The notes beneath the pieces were generated by a model, which saw only the letters and a program-made list of their open reading frames with translations, did not search any database and was not told where the DNA came from. The position numbers and the translations under genes are program-made. Shown here in pieces: positions 24,940 through 36,094 of a stretch of DNA of 64,000 nt (positions are counted from its first letter, which is position 1; each line of letters opens with the position of its first letter). Source of the stretch: Metallyticus violacea (lineage: Eukaryota > Arthropoda > Insecta > Mantodea > Metallyticidae); contig CM060846.1 of NCBI GenBank assembly GCA_030762175.1, positions 186,798,041-186,862,040 on the forward strand, given 5' to 3'.

Positions 24940-25050
24940 CCTTCTCCCATGTAATTGTATGTATTGGGAACCCGGCAGCAGGACAAGTGACTACCAGTAA
25001 TTCTCCAGCTACAGCAGAAATCAGAGGCATCTTGCGAATGATGGGAAATC
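24940..25050 (-). CDS. Dscam2: Dscam2-like exon: N-terminal half of Ig6
   Basis: Encodes the first half of Ig6. Seen: 'FPIIRKMPLISAVAGELLVV' followed by 'TCPAAGFPIHTITWEK', with the first disulfide cysteine and the core tryptophan. It corresponds to the conserved 'LPYIRxM...VAGE' start of Dscam Ig6. The acceptor caattatag is phase 1. The donor G|gtgagt leaves one G, which makes GAT (Asp) with the next exon so that 'WEK' continues into 'DGRALP'. At 111 bases it is the smallest exon here and would be missed by a simple ORF search. Intron 10783-24939 follows and is about 14 kb. Confidence 0.9.
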
Positions 25051-25485
25051 CTATAATTGAGGAAGGAATACGTTATATCAGCAACAGGCTCTAAAGCGCT
25101 AGGAAGCAATAAATTAATAACAGTAATCTCCATCTGCTCATTGTCAGATTCTTAGAAAGTTCACTAAATTGGTAACATCTGCTTTGTGCTAGAAATTACC
25201 ATTTTTTCTCCAAATATAGTTTTTAACTATAGCATAAGTCCTATAAGCCACACCAACAGAAACCAGGCTCATTATACACATTAAAACTAAAAACAGATCC
25301 TTTCTAAGTTTCTGTCATTGCCAGACCACACCTTTTGTGACTAGATTCCTATATTGTCAAAATATCATTAAACATATTAATATTTTTTATTAGCATACAT
25401 GTCTAAATATTAAATGTTGAATTGTTAGCATGCAAAACAAAATACAAAACAAGTCGTTTGACTAAGATTCAATTTCAAGGGGCTT

Positions 25486-25784
25486 TGTTTATTATTTGGT
25501 TTATTTATGAATGCTCTTTAACATCTCAGGCCATCAGCGACCCATTCAATTCAGAGCGTGAAACGGCCGACATATTTTGTTCAGAGGCCTCTTTTTTCAG
25601 TCCTGAGTTTCTTTTACAAGCCGAAAATCTACGACACGGAACTCACGGCTTTACTTCCCTTCCGAAGGAAGCCATACTTTGGATTTTTACGCCCGAAAAA
25701 ATCCAATGATCCTAGCCGGGTTTGAACCCGCGATCTTGGGTTTAGGAGACAAGTATGGTTACCACTACAACCACCAGGATCGAC
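25486..25784 (-). repeat. SINE family B, CpG-rich copy
   Basis: Minus-strand SINE B adjoining the Ig6 exon region. The head ends at 25784 (gene-sense start 'gtcgatcctggtggttgtag'). The B-box 'gggtttgaacccgcgatc' appears on the plus strand. The 3' end lies near 25486. It is strongly similar to 20991-21289. No clear duplication was found. Confidence 0.83.
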
Positions 25785-26012
25785 TGGATACTCTCGATGC
25801 CTCGATACTCCAGAGATATTGATATTGGATGCTACCTCCGTAAATGAACTCGATACTTTTTGGATACTTTGCTAGTATAACAATGTTCGCAAGAAACTGG
25901 TATCGTATTAATAAACTTCTAAATTGGTTGCGCTTCTAAGCCCGGCCATCGACCCTCTAATAAGCCTTGTTGGTTCCCCTTCCTTTTGTTTCTACAGATA
26001 ATTTGGTGACAG

Positions 26013-26400
26013 TATGATGATGATGATGATGATGATATTATTATAGTTTATGGGGCGCAAAACAGCTAGGGGTCATTAGCGCCCAAACACACTAAAAACC
26101 GCGCCAATTATCAAAAAGAAATTATATACATAATGTCAGTGTTTAACATCATCAAATTTAGCACTTTGGGCTATAAAACACACCCCGTAACAAAGAACAA
26201 GGGTAAAATAGTCAACAACATATAGGACTGGTAATAAAACACAGCAGCTAGGGCTGATAACACAACAGTCTTATAATATTCAATAATCGTATCAACGAAA
26301 ACCCCAAAACAAATAACAAGGGTAAAACGGTAACAATTAACAAGAGACTGACAATGACGGGACAGTATGCCCGAAATATAATTTTCTTTAAAATTCACCT
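26013..26400 (-). mobile_element. I-type LINE, 5'-truncated 3' end with ATC tail
   Basis: Homologous to the 3' untranslated end of the LINE at 60180-64000. Both contain 'gtcattagcgcccaaacaca' and 'aaccccaaaaca.ataacaagggtaaaa' type blocks and end in a GAT/ATC run (here 26013-26037). It is a truncated copy lacking all coding sequence. Confidence 0.7.
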
Positions 26401-26411
26401 ATTAGGGCAAT

Positions 26412-26493
26412 AAAACTTGCCGGATTACGGCTTGAAGTAGATCACAAGCAAAAAAACTTGCCGGATTACGGCTTGAAGTAGATCACAAGCAAT
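26412..26493. repeat. 41-base perfect tandem duplication
   Basis: 'cttgccggattacggcttga' and the rest of a 41-base unit occur twice head to tail at the edge of the LINE tail and the hAT fossil. The two units are identical by eye, so the duplication is recent. Confidence 0.85.
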
Positions 26494-26559
26494 TTACTGA
26501 AAGAATATCGTATTTCAGCTTCTTTAGCAAGGGAGCTCATTTTCCATCTAGTTATAATT

Positions 26560-27063
26560 TTCAAATCGGTTATATTTTAAAGTGACAAAAGATGGTGCGT
26601 TTTGTGGTCTACATTTTTCGTATAATATGAATGAAATTTTGGATTCATTGGATACTGTCTGTAATAACCGCACCATTCGCTGCATTTGTGAAAAGAGTTT
26701 TCTGTGAGTGCCAAATCTCATAACTCTAGCAACCTAAAGAAACATGTCTCCTCAGTTCATAAAATTGTTTCTATTGAACAGGGGAAAAAATCGCTGCAGT
26801 GAAATTGAAACCAGTTGAAGAAATAGCACTACCCCTTTTTTCAAAGTCACCGTCCTCATTAACGTCAACATGTTTATTGTGTTCTAAACATTTCAGTTAT
26901 GGGATACATAATTTCAGAGCACATTTCAATTCTAAACATATTAATCAGTATGGTAAGGATAAAATCTCAGGTACGATTGTGAACGTTACAGTGATATTTC
27001 AGCAGTAATACGTTAGTGTAATATAATATTTATCTGATTTACGTGATGCGAATTAAAATTAAT

Positions 27064-27135
<72 letters not shown>

Positions 27136-28660
27136 TCAACATATTATTCTATATATAATATGATCTATGATAGGATATATGAACATAGTCGCGGATATTC
27201 TAAAACTCGAAGACTCGTTCAAAGTAGTAGACCAGCACTTGCTAACAAATAAGTTCATCCTAGTTACTGCATTTCACAACGTATTGCGGCAAAAAAAAAA
27301 AAAAAAAAAAAAAGTGTTAGTTATTCGCTGCGGAGAATTTATAAACAAGTGCATAATATTGGCTGCTGAAGATATTGCTGAAATGGCTAAATCATTCTGA
27401 TCCAAACTTATCACGTCGCACTGTCTCCGAAATGGCTGTCGAAATGAACTATGACATTCAGGCACAGGTGATTACAAAAATTCAACAGTTTAAAATGATT
27501 CTCTTTGGCAATGGATGGGAGTAATGGTGTTATGGATACTGCCCAATTGATCGTATTTGTTTAAAGAAGTTGGTGAGAACTTGATGTGTGAGAAGAACTT
27601 TCAGATTCAATACTACTGAAGTATCGCACTCGTGAAAAGGGCATTATTCCACCCTTTCTACGAACTGCACATAAATTCAAATTTTAACCAGAAAAAAATG
27701 TATCTGTGATCACGGATGGAGTACCATTAATGTCAGAGGAACACATTGGTTTTAAGGCTTTGCTCAAAATTGTTTTGAATGGAAAGGGCATTAACATTGA
27801 TAGTTTTAAGCTGTTCATTGTATTTTATGTTTCGAAGTGCTGTGTGCAAAGTGTGCAAATTTGGTAACAGTAATGAATACATTTGTTAAGACATGGAACC
27901 ATTAGATATAAATGTTTTGCGTCATCGACAATTTGCACAGATCTCGGAAGATCTTAGTTTGAAACATGAATGAATTTTATTATTGCAATTTACACCCCTT
28001 AGTAGGTAACACGCTGAAAATATTGTTCATATTGCTGCAGGAAAGTCGCACTTTTTTAGAACAGGAGACTTTTTTGAAATGTTATTATATTTATATTTAA
28101 CGAATCTTATGAACCATTTGTTTATTTTCTATAAAATAAACATGGTTGTATTATGAATATTTTTCCAGGGAAATACTATCCAAGAATTGTGTGTTCCAAA
28201 ATGGATTACAGATTTAGCATTTTGGTAGATATCACAGATTATCTTAGTAGCTCGATGTGCAATTAAAAGGGAAAAGTCAAAACTTAGTAGCTATGATTGA
28301 TAATGTGAAGGAATTTGTGAGAAAACTTCGTCTTTGGCGGCAGCAGCATCAATTAACACAGAAAATTACTTACCATTTTCCTTGTTTAGATTTTCTGTAA
28401 AATAAAGTTCCTGATGTGTACAGTAATTACATGTTCATCCTAGAGAGCCTATATATGGCATTTGAAGGCAAATTATCAGAAATTAAAAGTATGGAAAAAC
28501 ATATGAAAATATTTTATAACTCATAAACTTTCTTGCATTTACAATTAGAATGAATTACATTACAGTATACATTGCACTCCTATTGAAACAACAGGGAAAC
28601 TAGGCTTGCAATTCTACGAAATGTTACCTGCAGAACCATACGTACACCAGCCTTAGATAT
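26560..28660 (+). mobile_element. hAT-superfamily (ZBED5-like) transposase fossil
   Basis: Plus-strand decayed transposase. A BED-type zinc finger is seen at 26860-26925: 'CLLCSKHFSYGIHNFRAHFN' then 'SKH'. A similar 'NSSNLKKHVSSVHKI' lies near 26725. Further on are 'SKPNLSRRTVSEMA' (27405), 'CDHGWSTINVRGTHWF' (27710, aligning with the CTDGAPAMxGxxxGF block), 'LHPLVGNTLKILF' (27990) and 'WITDLAFLVDITDYLSSSMC' (28205) followed by 'VKEFVRKLRLWRQQ' (28308). This order is that of hAT transposases related to ZBED5/SCAND3. Stops and frameshifts are frequent. An AAT repeat and a poly-A run interrupt the middle. Confidence 0.65.
27062..27136. repeat. (AAT)n microsatellite
   Basis: About 24 units of AAT within the hAT fossil. 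A run of about 22 A follows at 27292-27313. Confidence 0.97.
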
Positions 28661-28839
28661 TTTGCAAGCCGCAATGTTACAATATTTGGCTCAACATACA
28701 TCTAAGAGCAACCGTTTTTAAATTTGAACCATGCTAAGAGCAACATACGCTCCAGTTTAAATGATGACACTCTCAATATTGCATCTCTCTTTGTCCAATC
28801 AGGGCTGAAGATAAATTAGCACCAGAAAAAAGTGTCAGG

Positions 28840-29480
28840 ATGTATGTGACCGGTTCTGTCTGCAGTAGTGCAGGCTGTCGTCCGGCGTTGAATCGCGACC
28901 TGCTGAAAAGCAAATTAGACCTGTTTAGTGGGTTCTACTCTTGAATGTGGCACTGCGTCGGCAGGCCAAGTCATGTTGCGTGCAACACGCGTTAGCGCTC
29001 CAAATCCACAATTATAACATCTGGGGGCATGAGTGCACAATCGGTTGCGTGATCACACTGACAGCATTGCCTACAAGGAACAATGTGGAAGCTGCGGCTT
29101 GGCTTGGCATCAAGATGCTTGCCTCCAATACCGAGACCGTGTTGGATGAACTTCTTGCACTCTCTTACCTCTGGGAAAACGAGTAGCACAAACGGCAAAG
29201 GGCCCCTTGTGACACGTGATCATTTGGCCTACGCTATCTGTAAGATGTATGGTCAGTGAAGTGGCAGGGGACCCCTTTGAGAACTCCGCTTGCGTCGGCT
29301 GAGTTGATGTCTGTGGGAGGCAGCGAGCTGCATTTAACATCATGTCGTTCAGCGGAGATGGGTGACGGAGGTGTACGACGCACTGTGTCTGCGTCAGTAG
29401 TTGTGGCTGCTCTGGAGCGGAGCTTCCGGTTAATGTCGCTCTGGAGATTCTCCCTCCAGCTAGAATGCTTTGGCATAGAA
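28840..29480 (-). mobile_element. GC-richer block with a possible LINE gag zinc knuckle
   Basis: Base composition differs sharply from the flanking intron. On the minus strand around 29198-28992 the peptide contains 'KKFIQHGLGIGGKHLDAKPS' and 'VPCRQCCQCDHATDCA', giving C-x2-C-x4-H-x3-C. This resembles the first CCHC zinc knuckle of LINE ORF1 (gag) proteins after an 'IxxGxxxxxxH' block. Neighbouring frames give about 80 codons each on the same strand, suggesting one protein broken by frameshifts. No reverse transcriptase is attached. Confidence 0.35.
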
Positions 29481-29744
29481 CATTTATTCATTTTATTGCA
29501 TTATTCTTCCCGACGCTTCTTCCACTTACTAACTCTTCTGTCAGTAGGTTTATGGTTCTTTTATATTCCATTCTTGTAATATAGTTATATAAGTTTTCTA
29601 TATATTTGAAATTGGAATCTGTTATTCTTTGAGGAATTATGCATTAACTTACAAAAACATTATGCTTTTTGTGTTTTATCTAGTGTACCATTGCTAACAC
29701 TGGTATTCTATTTATATGAACATTATTAGGTATTTAATACATAC

Positions 29745-29896
29745 CATAAATTCTAAGTGGTGCTTTGTGAGAGATGCGACCCACACGATTCTCAGCTGTA
29801 CATTCGTAGTTGCCACCATCTTCAACAGCCACTTTACTTATATTCACATGACTGATAACATCTCCTGCTACTGTTACGTACTGGCCAATTACAAAC
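29745..29896 (-). CDS. Dscam2: Dscam2-like exon: C-terminal half of Ig5
   Basis: Encodes the second half of Ig5. Seen: 'FVIGQYVTVAGDVISHVNIS', then 'EDGGNYECTAENRVGRISH' with the second disulfide cysteine, ending 'PLRIY'. This is a near-diagnostic Dscam segment (compare the 'GQYVTVNGDVVSYLNIT' type motif in Drosophila Dscam1). The acceptor is tgttttag and contributes one base to the split arginine codon. The donor G|gtatgt leaves phase 1, matching the start of the Ig6 exon at 25050. Length is 152 bases (1 + 50 codons + 1). No stop or frameshift is seen. The exon sits between a GC-richer repeat block (28.84-29.48 kb) and another insertion-rich intron. Confidence 0.92.
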
Positions 29897-30539
29897 CTAA
29901 AACATGACACATTATAAGTGAGTATAATTTGGAATAATCATTGACATTTATGAGATAGATTTTAGATCAAGTAGCAATCTAAAATAACTGTGGACTTCTT
30001 CCAAAAATCGCCTGAAATAAACATAAAGATTACATATCATAACGTTGCTTTAGTTCCGTTTATTTTGTAGTTATGGGCAAATTGGATTGGATTGAGATTG
30101 CATTATTATAAACGGAGCAGGATATTTCAGTACTTCAGCCTAGCTGAACGACTGGCCGTTTGTGCGTACACCTGTTGGTGGCCTCTCCTTCAAGGAGTTG
30201 GAGCCCCTCAGAAATGCCGTTCCCTTCGGGGCAGTTATATTTCCAAAGTGAAGCCACCGTCACACCGCACCAGCCCATCTAGTTCAGGCACTTTCGATTC
30301 TGTAAAGGAACAAACGGAATGAAATGATTGAAATAGGAGAGAGGAAAATTCGTGGATGCATTCGCCCAAGAAACCACAAAAAACCCAGGATCAGGATGCC
30401 CGATCCCATGGGATATGAAACCGGAACCTTCCAAATGCAAGTCTCAGCCATCCAGCTCAGTTTTGACCATATTAGTGACCAAATTTTGTTACTCACCACG
30501 ACTATTGGGCTGGTTGTTTATTGCAGACCTTGTGTTCCC

Positions 30540-30851
30540 TCAATTGCGTGATCGACCGCCACGGGTGGCCGAAGTCGTTAAGTCTCGGACTCGTGAGCGG
30601 GAGGTCTGGGTTCGAATACCGCCAGGACCGTCCTTCCTGACTGAGGTTTTTTCCAGGTTTTCCTCAGTCCTCATAAATGGCAAATGCCGGGGAGGTACCC
30701 TAAACTTAGGCCTGGAACGATTCCTTCCATAAAATCCTTTCCCAATATAGCATTTCATCTCATGTATCATCAGTGTCCATCGCCTGTGGTGCCTCTGTAG
30801 CAAAAACGGGCGTTAAACACTATTCATTCATTCATTCATTCAATTGCGTGA
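30540..30851 (+). repeat. SINE family A with perfect 12-base target duplication
   Basis: Best copy of SINE A, body 30552-30839, plus strand. The tRNA-like head is 'cacgggtggccgaagtcgtt' with A-box 'tggccgaagtcgttaag' and B-box 'gggttcgaatacc', similar to Leu/Ser tRNA. The unrelated body follows and ends in a (CATT)n tail. The duplication 'tcaattgcgtga' is perfect at 30540-30551 and 30840-30851. This copy defines the family boundaries used for the others. Confidence 0.93.
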
Positions 30852-31615
30852 ACATCTCAGAAGTGTAAACAAAACAAAAAAAAAAAGAAAACAAAGAAAA
30901 GAAAAGAACAAGAAAAAAGAACAAGAAAAAATGATCAAGTTAAGTAGTTCTTCATCACAGGGCATGATACTGTTGTCATGTCAGTGTATAAAAATAACAT
31001 TGTACCTTTGAACCGGCATTTGAACTTTAAGGAATTTCAGAGCTATTGTAGTGAAAGAAAATGCTCTCCTCAGACTACTGGACGGTACTAAATATTAAAG
31101 AATATCCATTCCTAAGCGATTATTGGCCAAGAAATGATCGTGCTTTGCAAAGGAAGGGTGGGAAAGGGGAAAAATCTGTTTTGAATATGAACTAATCTGG
31201 ACAACGGTATAGATACACTCTTTAAGAACAGAGTGAAAGAGAGAGAAAGTGAGGAGGAAGCAAAGTTGTCCAGACGAATAATTAACTCTCAATTTGGTGT
31301 TCGTGAAGTAGTTTAAAATAAAATACTTTCAAATTAATTAATTTTGAATACCACCTGGGAATTACAAGAAATTATTATTTTTCATGTAAGTATTTGTGGT
31401 TTTGCAGTACTTAAGGGATGTCGTTTTGGAAGGCTAAGAAAGGAAGACATTGTGTGTGAACCCATAATTTACCGCAGAACGCATTTTCTTTTCTTCTAAT
31501 TTGACAGAGATTATGGCGTGAAATTACTTGTGTTCTTCCCAATCAGAACATTACAACCTGCATAATGCTTGAGGTTTATACTAAGTCAATTGAAATGTTT
31601 TCAATTACTCACGGA

Positions 31616-31668
<53 letters not shown>

Positions 31669-31714
31669 TTAGTAGTAGTAGTAGTAGTAGCAGTAGTATT
31701 AGTAGTAGTAGTAT

Positions 31715-31746
<32 letters not shown>

Positions 31747-31906
31747 ATAGTAGTAGTAGTAGCAGCAGTAGTAATAGTAGTAGTAGTAGTAGTAGCAGCA
31801 GCAGCAGCAGTAGTAATAGTAGTAGTAGTAGTAGCAGCAGTAGTAATAGTAGTAGTAGTAGTAATAGTAGTAGTAGTAGTAGTAGTAGTAGTAGCAGCAG
31901 TAGTAA

Positions 31907-31936
<30 letters not shown>
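31616..31936. repeat. Long (AGT)n repeat with AGC and AAT variants
   Basis: About 320 bases of trinucleotide repeat with interspersed AGC, AAT and ATT units. It ends exactly where a SINE A copy begins and resumes on the other side (32227-32291). Long polyserine and polyleucine open frames here are artefacts. Confidence 0.98.
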
Positions 31937-31937
<1 letters not shown>

Positions 31938-32226
31938 TTTTTTTTTGAGTAGTGTTTAACGCCCGTTTTTACTACTGAGGCACCACAGGCGGTGGACACT
32001 GATGATACATGAGATGAAATGATAAATTGGGAAAGGATATTTTTTTTTTTAAGGAAGGAAGCGTTACAGACCTAAGTTTAGGTACCTCCCCGGCATTTGC
32101 CAGTTATGAAGACTGAGGAAAACCTGGAAAAAACCTCAGTCAGGGAGGACGGTCCTGGCGGGATTCGAACCGCAGACCTCCCGCTCACGAGTCCGTGCCT
32201 TAACGACCTCGGCCACCCGTGGCGGT
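31937..32226 (-). repeat. SINE family A inside the AGT repeat
   Basis: Full-length minus-strand copy with intact B-box (plus strand 'gattcgaac') and CpGs. It is flanked on both sides by AGT repeat, so its target duplication is hidden in the repeat. Confidence 0.92.
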
Positions 32227-32227
32227 A

Positions 32228-32291
<64 letters not shown>
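32227..32291. repeat. (AGT)n repeat, continuation after the SINE
   Basis: About 21 nearly pure AGT units, without the AGC/AAT variants that fill the left block. Confidence 0.97.
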
Positions 32292-32292
<1 letters not shown>

Positions 32293-32689
32293 ATCTGAAA
32301 CCTCTTATAAATCCTCGCCATATTCCCTAGGAATATCTATGCAATATCAATCATGTTAGGAAAAGCTGTATTGCATACAATTAATAAATTGCAGTGCAGC
32401 CTTTACGTGATGGAAAACTGAAAACATAAATATCATGCAGCAATTAAAACATTAAAAAATGAAATTCATATTCATTGAGAAACACTTTACGTAACTCTTC
32501 TTTATAATTTTATACTGTTTCATTTTGGACACCAGGATTTCAACGAGGTCGCGAGAGATCACGCTTCATCAAAACAATTCTTTACCGTATGTGTTGCTAC
32601 AATGGTGATCATAAAATAAATAAAATATGCTTCATGACCGTTTCCACCAGATGTCTATTTCTTCTTCAATGCTGAGAAAATTCATTGAG

Positions 32690-32790
32690 AGTATAAGATT
32701 TTCAAAACATGAAGAGTTTAAAGCAGCTGTTGAGCAGTATTTTGCACGCATGAAGAAATCTCCTTTCCATCATGGTATAGGCTTTAAAAC
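32690..32790 (+). mobile_element. mariner transposase C-terminal fragment
   Basis: The peptide 'RFSKHEEFKAAVEQYFARMK' then 'KSPFHHGIG' matches the C-terminal end of mariner transposases (canonical RFxSxEEvxxAVxxYFxxxxxxFFxxGI). Nothing upstream is recognisable, so only the tail survives. Confidence 0.5.
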
Positions 32791-33016
32791 ATAGTGATAA
32801 AGTATATTAATGTTAAAAGAGAATATATTCTAAGAACCGTTCAGGGTGTTAATTCATTTTTTATACTTCATTTCGAGAAATTTCAAATTACCCTCGTGCA
32901 TCGAGAGCAATTCGCTTCACTTCACAGAGTAGTTAGAACATTATTTATGCATTGAAGTATAGTAATAGTTTATTCCCTTTCAGTCTATGTCCCTTCCATA
33001 CACTTCCCCATCCTCT

Positions 33017-33052
33017 CCCTTTCTCTCTCTCTATCTCTCTCTCTCTCTCTCT
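33017..33052. repeat. (CT)n microsatellite
   Basis: Short CT-rich run, nearly pure 'tctctctctc'. Confidence 0.9.
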
Positions 33053-33479
33053 GCACTGTTTTGTCCCTTTCTGGCATTTATCTGCCCTGCAAATAAAATT
33101 TTGTTCTTCATATAAAGTAGGGTTAAGGGAAAAGACAGCTATTTATTGCAAATATGCGGGTATACTTGCGATTAGGCATTAGAATTCTTAAGCACCTAAC
33201 TTAAAATTAGGCTTATTCAAACTACTATGTTAATACAAATAAAGTAAAGAACACAAGCTATGAGCCACCAACCAGAAAAAAAAAAACAAGAACTGATAAG
33301 CGACAAGCGTAAGGTGAGAGGGTGGTTTGTAGCCTGTAATCTATTTTACTCCTTCCAACTGTGGTCTACTTCTCAGTACCCATATAACTTCATTTCACAA
33401 CATTATGATTATATGATTAGAAATTTCTATGCCTACTTGTGAATGAACTACTTTTTTATTGTTTAATTACCTACCGTTT

Positions 33480-33595
33480 TAGGGTACTCTATGGCATTTA
33501 TCGTTTATGAGGACTGAGGACTGGTGGGAATCAAACTACAGCCATTCTACTCATGAGTCCGTGTCTTAATGTACTCGGATACCCGTGGCGGGTCT
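33480..33595 (-). repeat. SINE family A, decayed 5' part
   Basis: Head 'acccgtggcgg' and part of the body of SINE A on the minus strand, with an internal deletion and many substitutions. It lies just before a much better copy. Confidence 0.65.
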
Positions 33596-33676
33596 TACAT
33601 TAGTGTTGTGAGCATGAGTATAGAAGAAAGTACAAGAGTACGTTGATGACGCAAGCAAATTAAATCCTCGAAACTC

Positions 33677-33992
33677 TTAGGTAGTCTTTTATTTTTTTGA
33701 GTAGTGTTTAACGCCCGTTTTTACTACTGAGGCATCACAGGCGGTGGACACTGATGATACATGAAATGAAATGATATATTGTGAAAGGATATCTTTTTTT
33801 TTTAAGGAAGAAAGCGTTCCAGGTCTAAGTATTTTAGGTACCTCCCCGGCATTTGCCAGTTATGAAGACTGAGGAAAACCTGGAAAAATCCTCAGTCAGA
33901 GAGGACAGTCCTGGCGGGATTCGAACCCCAGACCTACCGCTCACGAGTCCGTGCCTTAACGACCTCGGCCACCCGTGGCTGTTTAGGTAGTC
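33677..33992 (-). repeat. SINE family A with target duplication
   Basis: Full minus-strand copy, body 33687-33982. Perfect 10-base duplication 'ttaggtagtc' at 33677-33686 and 33983-33992. CpG sites retained. Confidence 0.92.
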
Positions 33993-34300
33993 AGAAGTGT
34001 TGTTCTACATAAGGAGAATATGTAACCACCGCACTTATTTCAAATTGGCATAATTACGCAAATTACAATTAAAATCTTGCAATAATTACTGTAGTAATAA
34101 AATTGCTATTATAATTTTTATTTGTGTATAGTTATTAACTATTGATAAGCGATTTTAATGCGAATAAAAACTGCAACAATTTTAAATATTATAAAATAGG
34201 TAGATAAACGCAAGAATTCGTTGAAAAAACAAAAACAATTACTTGGGCATAATACATTTTGGGCAAAATGGCAGTCCTCTGTTTAATGTAATATTAGTAA

Positions 34301-34313
34301 TGAAGAAGAAGAA

Positions 34314-34344
<31 letters not shown>

Positions 34345-34425
34345 AAGAAGAAGATAACGACGACGACGATGATGATGATAATAATAATGATAATAATAAT
34401 AATAATAATAATAACAATAATAAAT
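34301..34425. repeat. Compound (GAA)n(GAT)n(AAT)n microsatellite
   Basis: Successive trinucleotide blocks that change motif. The polylysine and polyisoleucine frame across it is an artefact. Confidence 0.97.
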
Positions 34426-34717
34426 TGTGAAATAGTTAATTAATTTACAATACATAATTTATTTTCTGAAATCGATGAAGGAAAAGCGAAGTGTATTCTT
34501 CTTTCTTGATAAGTATAGCTGTATTACACGAAATATATCTACACTATTTATGCAGTTTTTCTTGTTTATATGGCATAGTGGAAAGGACAAAGGACATGGA
34601 CAAAAATATGAATAAAAATATGCGAAAAATAATTTATATTATCATTCATTCTAATGTTGGTGAAATTCTAAATGCCTTGAAATTTTAAGTATGTTTATAT
34701 CAACACCCAGTTTACTA

Positions 34718-35866
34718 GGGGTATTCTCATAAGTTCTTTGCCTGACTCAGAGAGGTCATGAAGATTGCCAAATTACTATGATAGTTGTTAAGTAAGATGA
34801 CGTGATGTAAAGTTTCAAACCTTAAGTGTAGTCACTTGTTTGTGAGGATCTTGTAAACAAACTTGTGTTAACATTTTCTATAAAAGTTTCGACAAAACTG
34901 AAATAGGAGCTGTGAAGCGGGCTGCTGAATATAAGCGTCGTCGCACATCTATTCAAGACGATGAGCGCTTAGAGCGTCCCAAAACTGCTACGACGACGAT
35001 ATTGTGACAAAAATTCACAATGCCGGACTTAGTGATTGCCGATTGAAGGAAGGTATGCGAGTTGACTGACATTACAAAGACCTCAATTGGCCATATCCAC
35101 TACATTTTACTCCAAGTTTTGATTATGAGAAAGCTTCTCGCTCGAGGGATAACGCATTTGTTAACAATGGACCAAAAATGCATTCCAATGAATATTTCTT
35201 AAGAGTTTGTAAACTTGTTTAAAAACAATTCCACTAAGTTTCTCGACATTTCTTAACAGTAGATGAACGTTGGATTCATTACTACTTGCCAGAGATGGAG
35301 GAGTCCAAACAGCGGATAGCAACAGGCGAAAGAGCACCAAAGAAGGCAAAAACGGTTCTATCTGTAGGAAAAGTCATTGCTTTGGTGTTTCGGGATTTCC
35401 TTGGTGTGATGCTTGTAAACAAACTCCAGAATGGCAGAAACATCACTGGGGAGCTTAGCGCTAAAGAATGCTATTGAGGCTAAACATCCACACCTTTCGA
35501 AAAAGAAAGTTCTTTTTCATAAGGATAATGAGCCTTCACACTCGTCTGGCATTGTTACTGCAAAACTGCATGACCTTCTCTTCCAAGTACTTCCATATAT
35601 GCCACATTCTCAGAATTTGACTCCCAGCGATTATTTTTTACTCCTAACTCTGAAGATATGTGTGGATGGACAAAGATTCACATCAAATGATGAGGTTGAA
35701 GCTGAGATAGATGCTTATTTTTCACAGTTGCACAAATCTTATTTTACTGAGGGCATTAAAAGTTGAAAAGCAGTTAGATTAAATGTATTGATTTACAAGG
35801 TGACTATGTTGAAAAAATCTATTAAATTTTGTGTTTTCTTAGTCACGCCGGAAACTTTTAGAATGC
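34718..35866 (+). mobile_element. mariner transposon fossil (copy 2)
   Basis: Plus-strand mariner, same family as 14567-15765. Imperfect terminal repeats: 'gtattctcataagttcttt' near 34719 and the inverted match 'ggaaacttttagaatgcc' near 35849. The transposase is read in shifting frames. N-terminal 'DDERLERPKTAT' appears near 34960. The block 'VLFHKDNEPSHSSGIV' near 35510 keeps the catalytic aspartate, and 'LTPSDYFLL' near 35620 follows a 'QN' where 'PD' is expected. The end 'FTSNDEVEAEIDAYFSQLHK' precedes the normal C-terminus. Frameshifts and stops make it inactive, but it is less decayed than copy 1. Confidence 0.85.
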
Positions 35867-36094
35867 CCGTCGTACGTACATTAAAATTAATGACTGTGAA
35901 AATATTTAATATTTTAATTTTAATTGGTTATGAAATAATACCATATTTCGGAATGATGATACAACTACCTAAAATGTGCCATGGCATCTTGAGATATGCA
36001 CAGTTTCCTTAAATATTTGTTCACTTTTTTATAGTTTTATAACTTGAGTATGCTGAAATGAACAAGTGTTAATGTTGTAAATGAAAACGAAAGT

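Larger units (their letters stand above)
25051..29744 (-). other. Intron between Ig5 and Ig6 (4.7 kb)
   Basis: Packed with insertions: a SINE B copy, an I-type LINE tail, a 41-base tandem duplication, a hAT fossil split by an AAT repeat, and a GC-richer block at 28.84-29.48 kb. CpG content by eye is clearly higher than in the introns below 20 kb. Nothing is recognised in 25800-26010. Confidence 0.6.

Noticed and set aside
30552..30640. A true tRNA gene at the head of the SINE
   Set aside because: The A and B boxes are present, but the sequence continues into a repeated SINE body and does not close into a full acceptor stem by eye; the same head recurs in several copies.
31569..32330. Long polyserine, polyleucine and polythreonine open frames
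   Set aside because: They are translations of the AGT trinucleotide repeat in different frames, with no other protein-like sequence.
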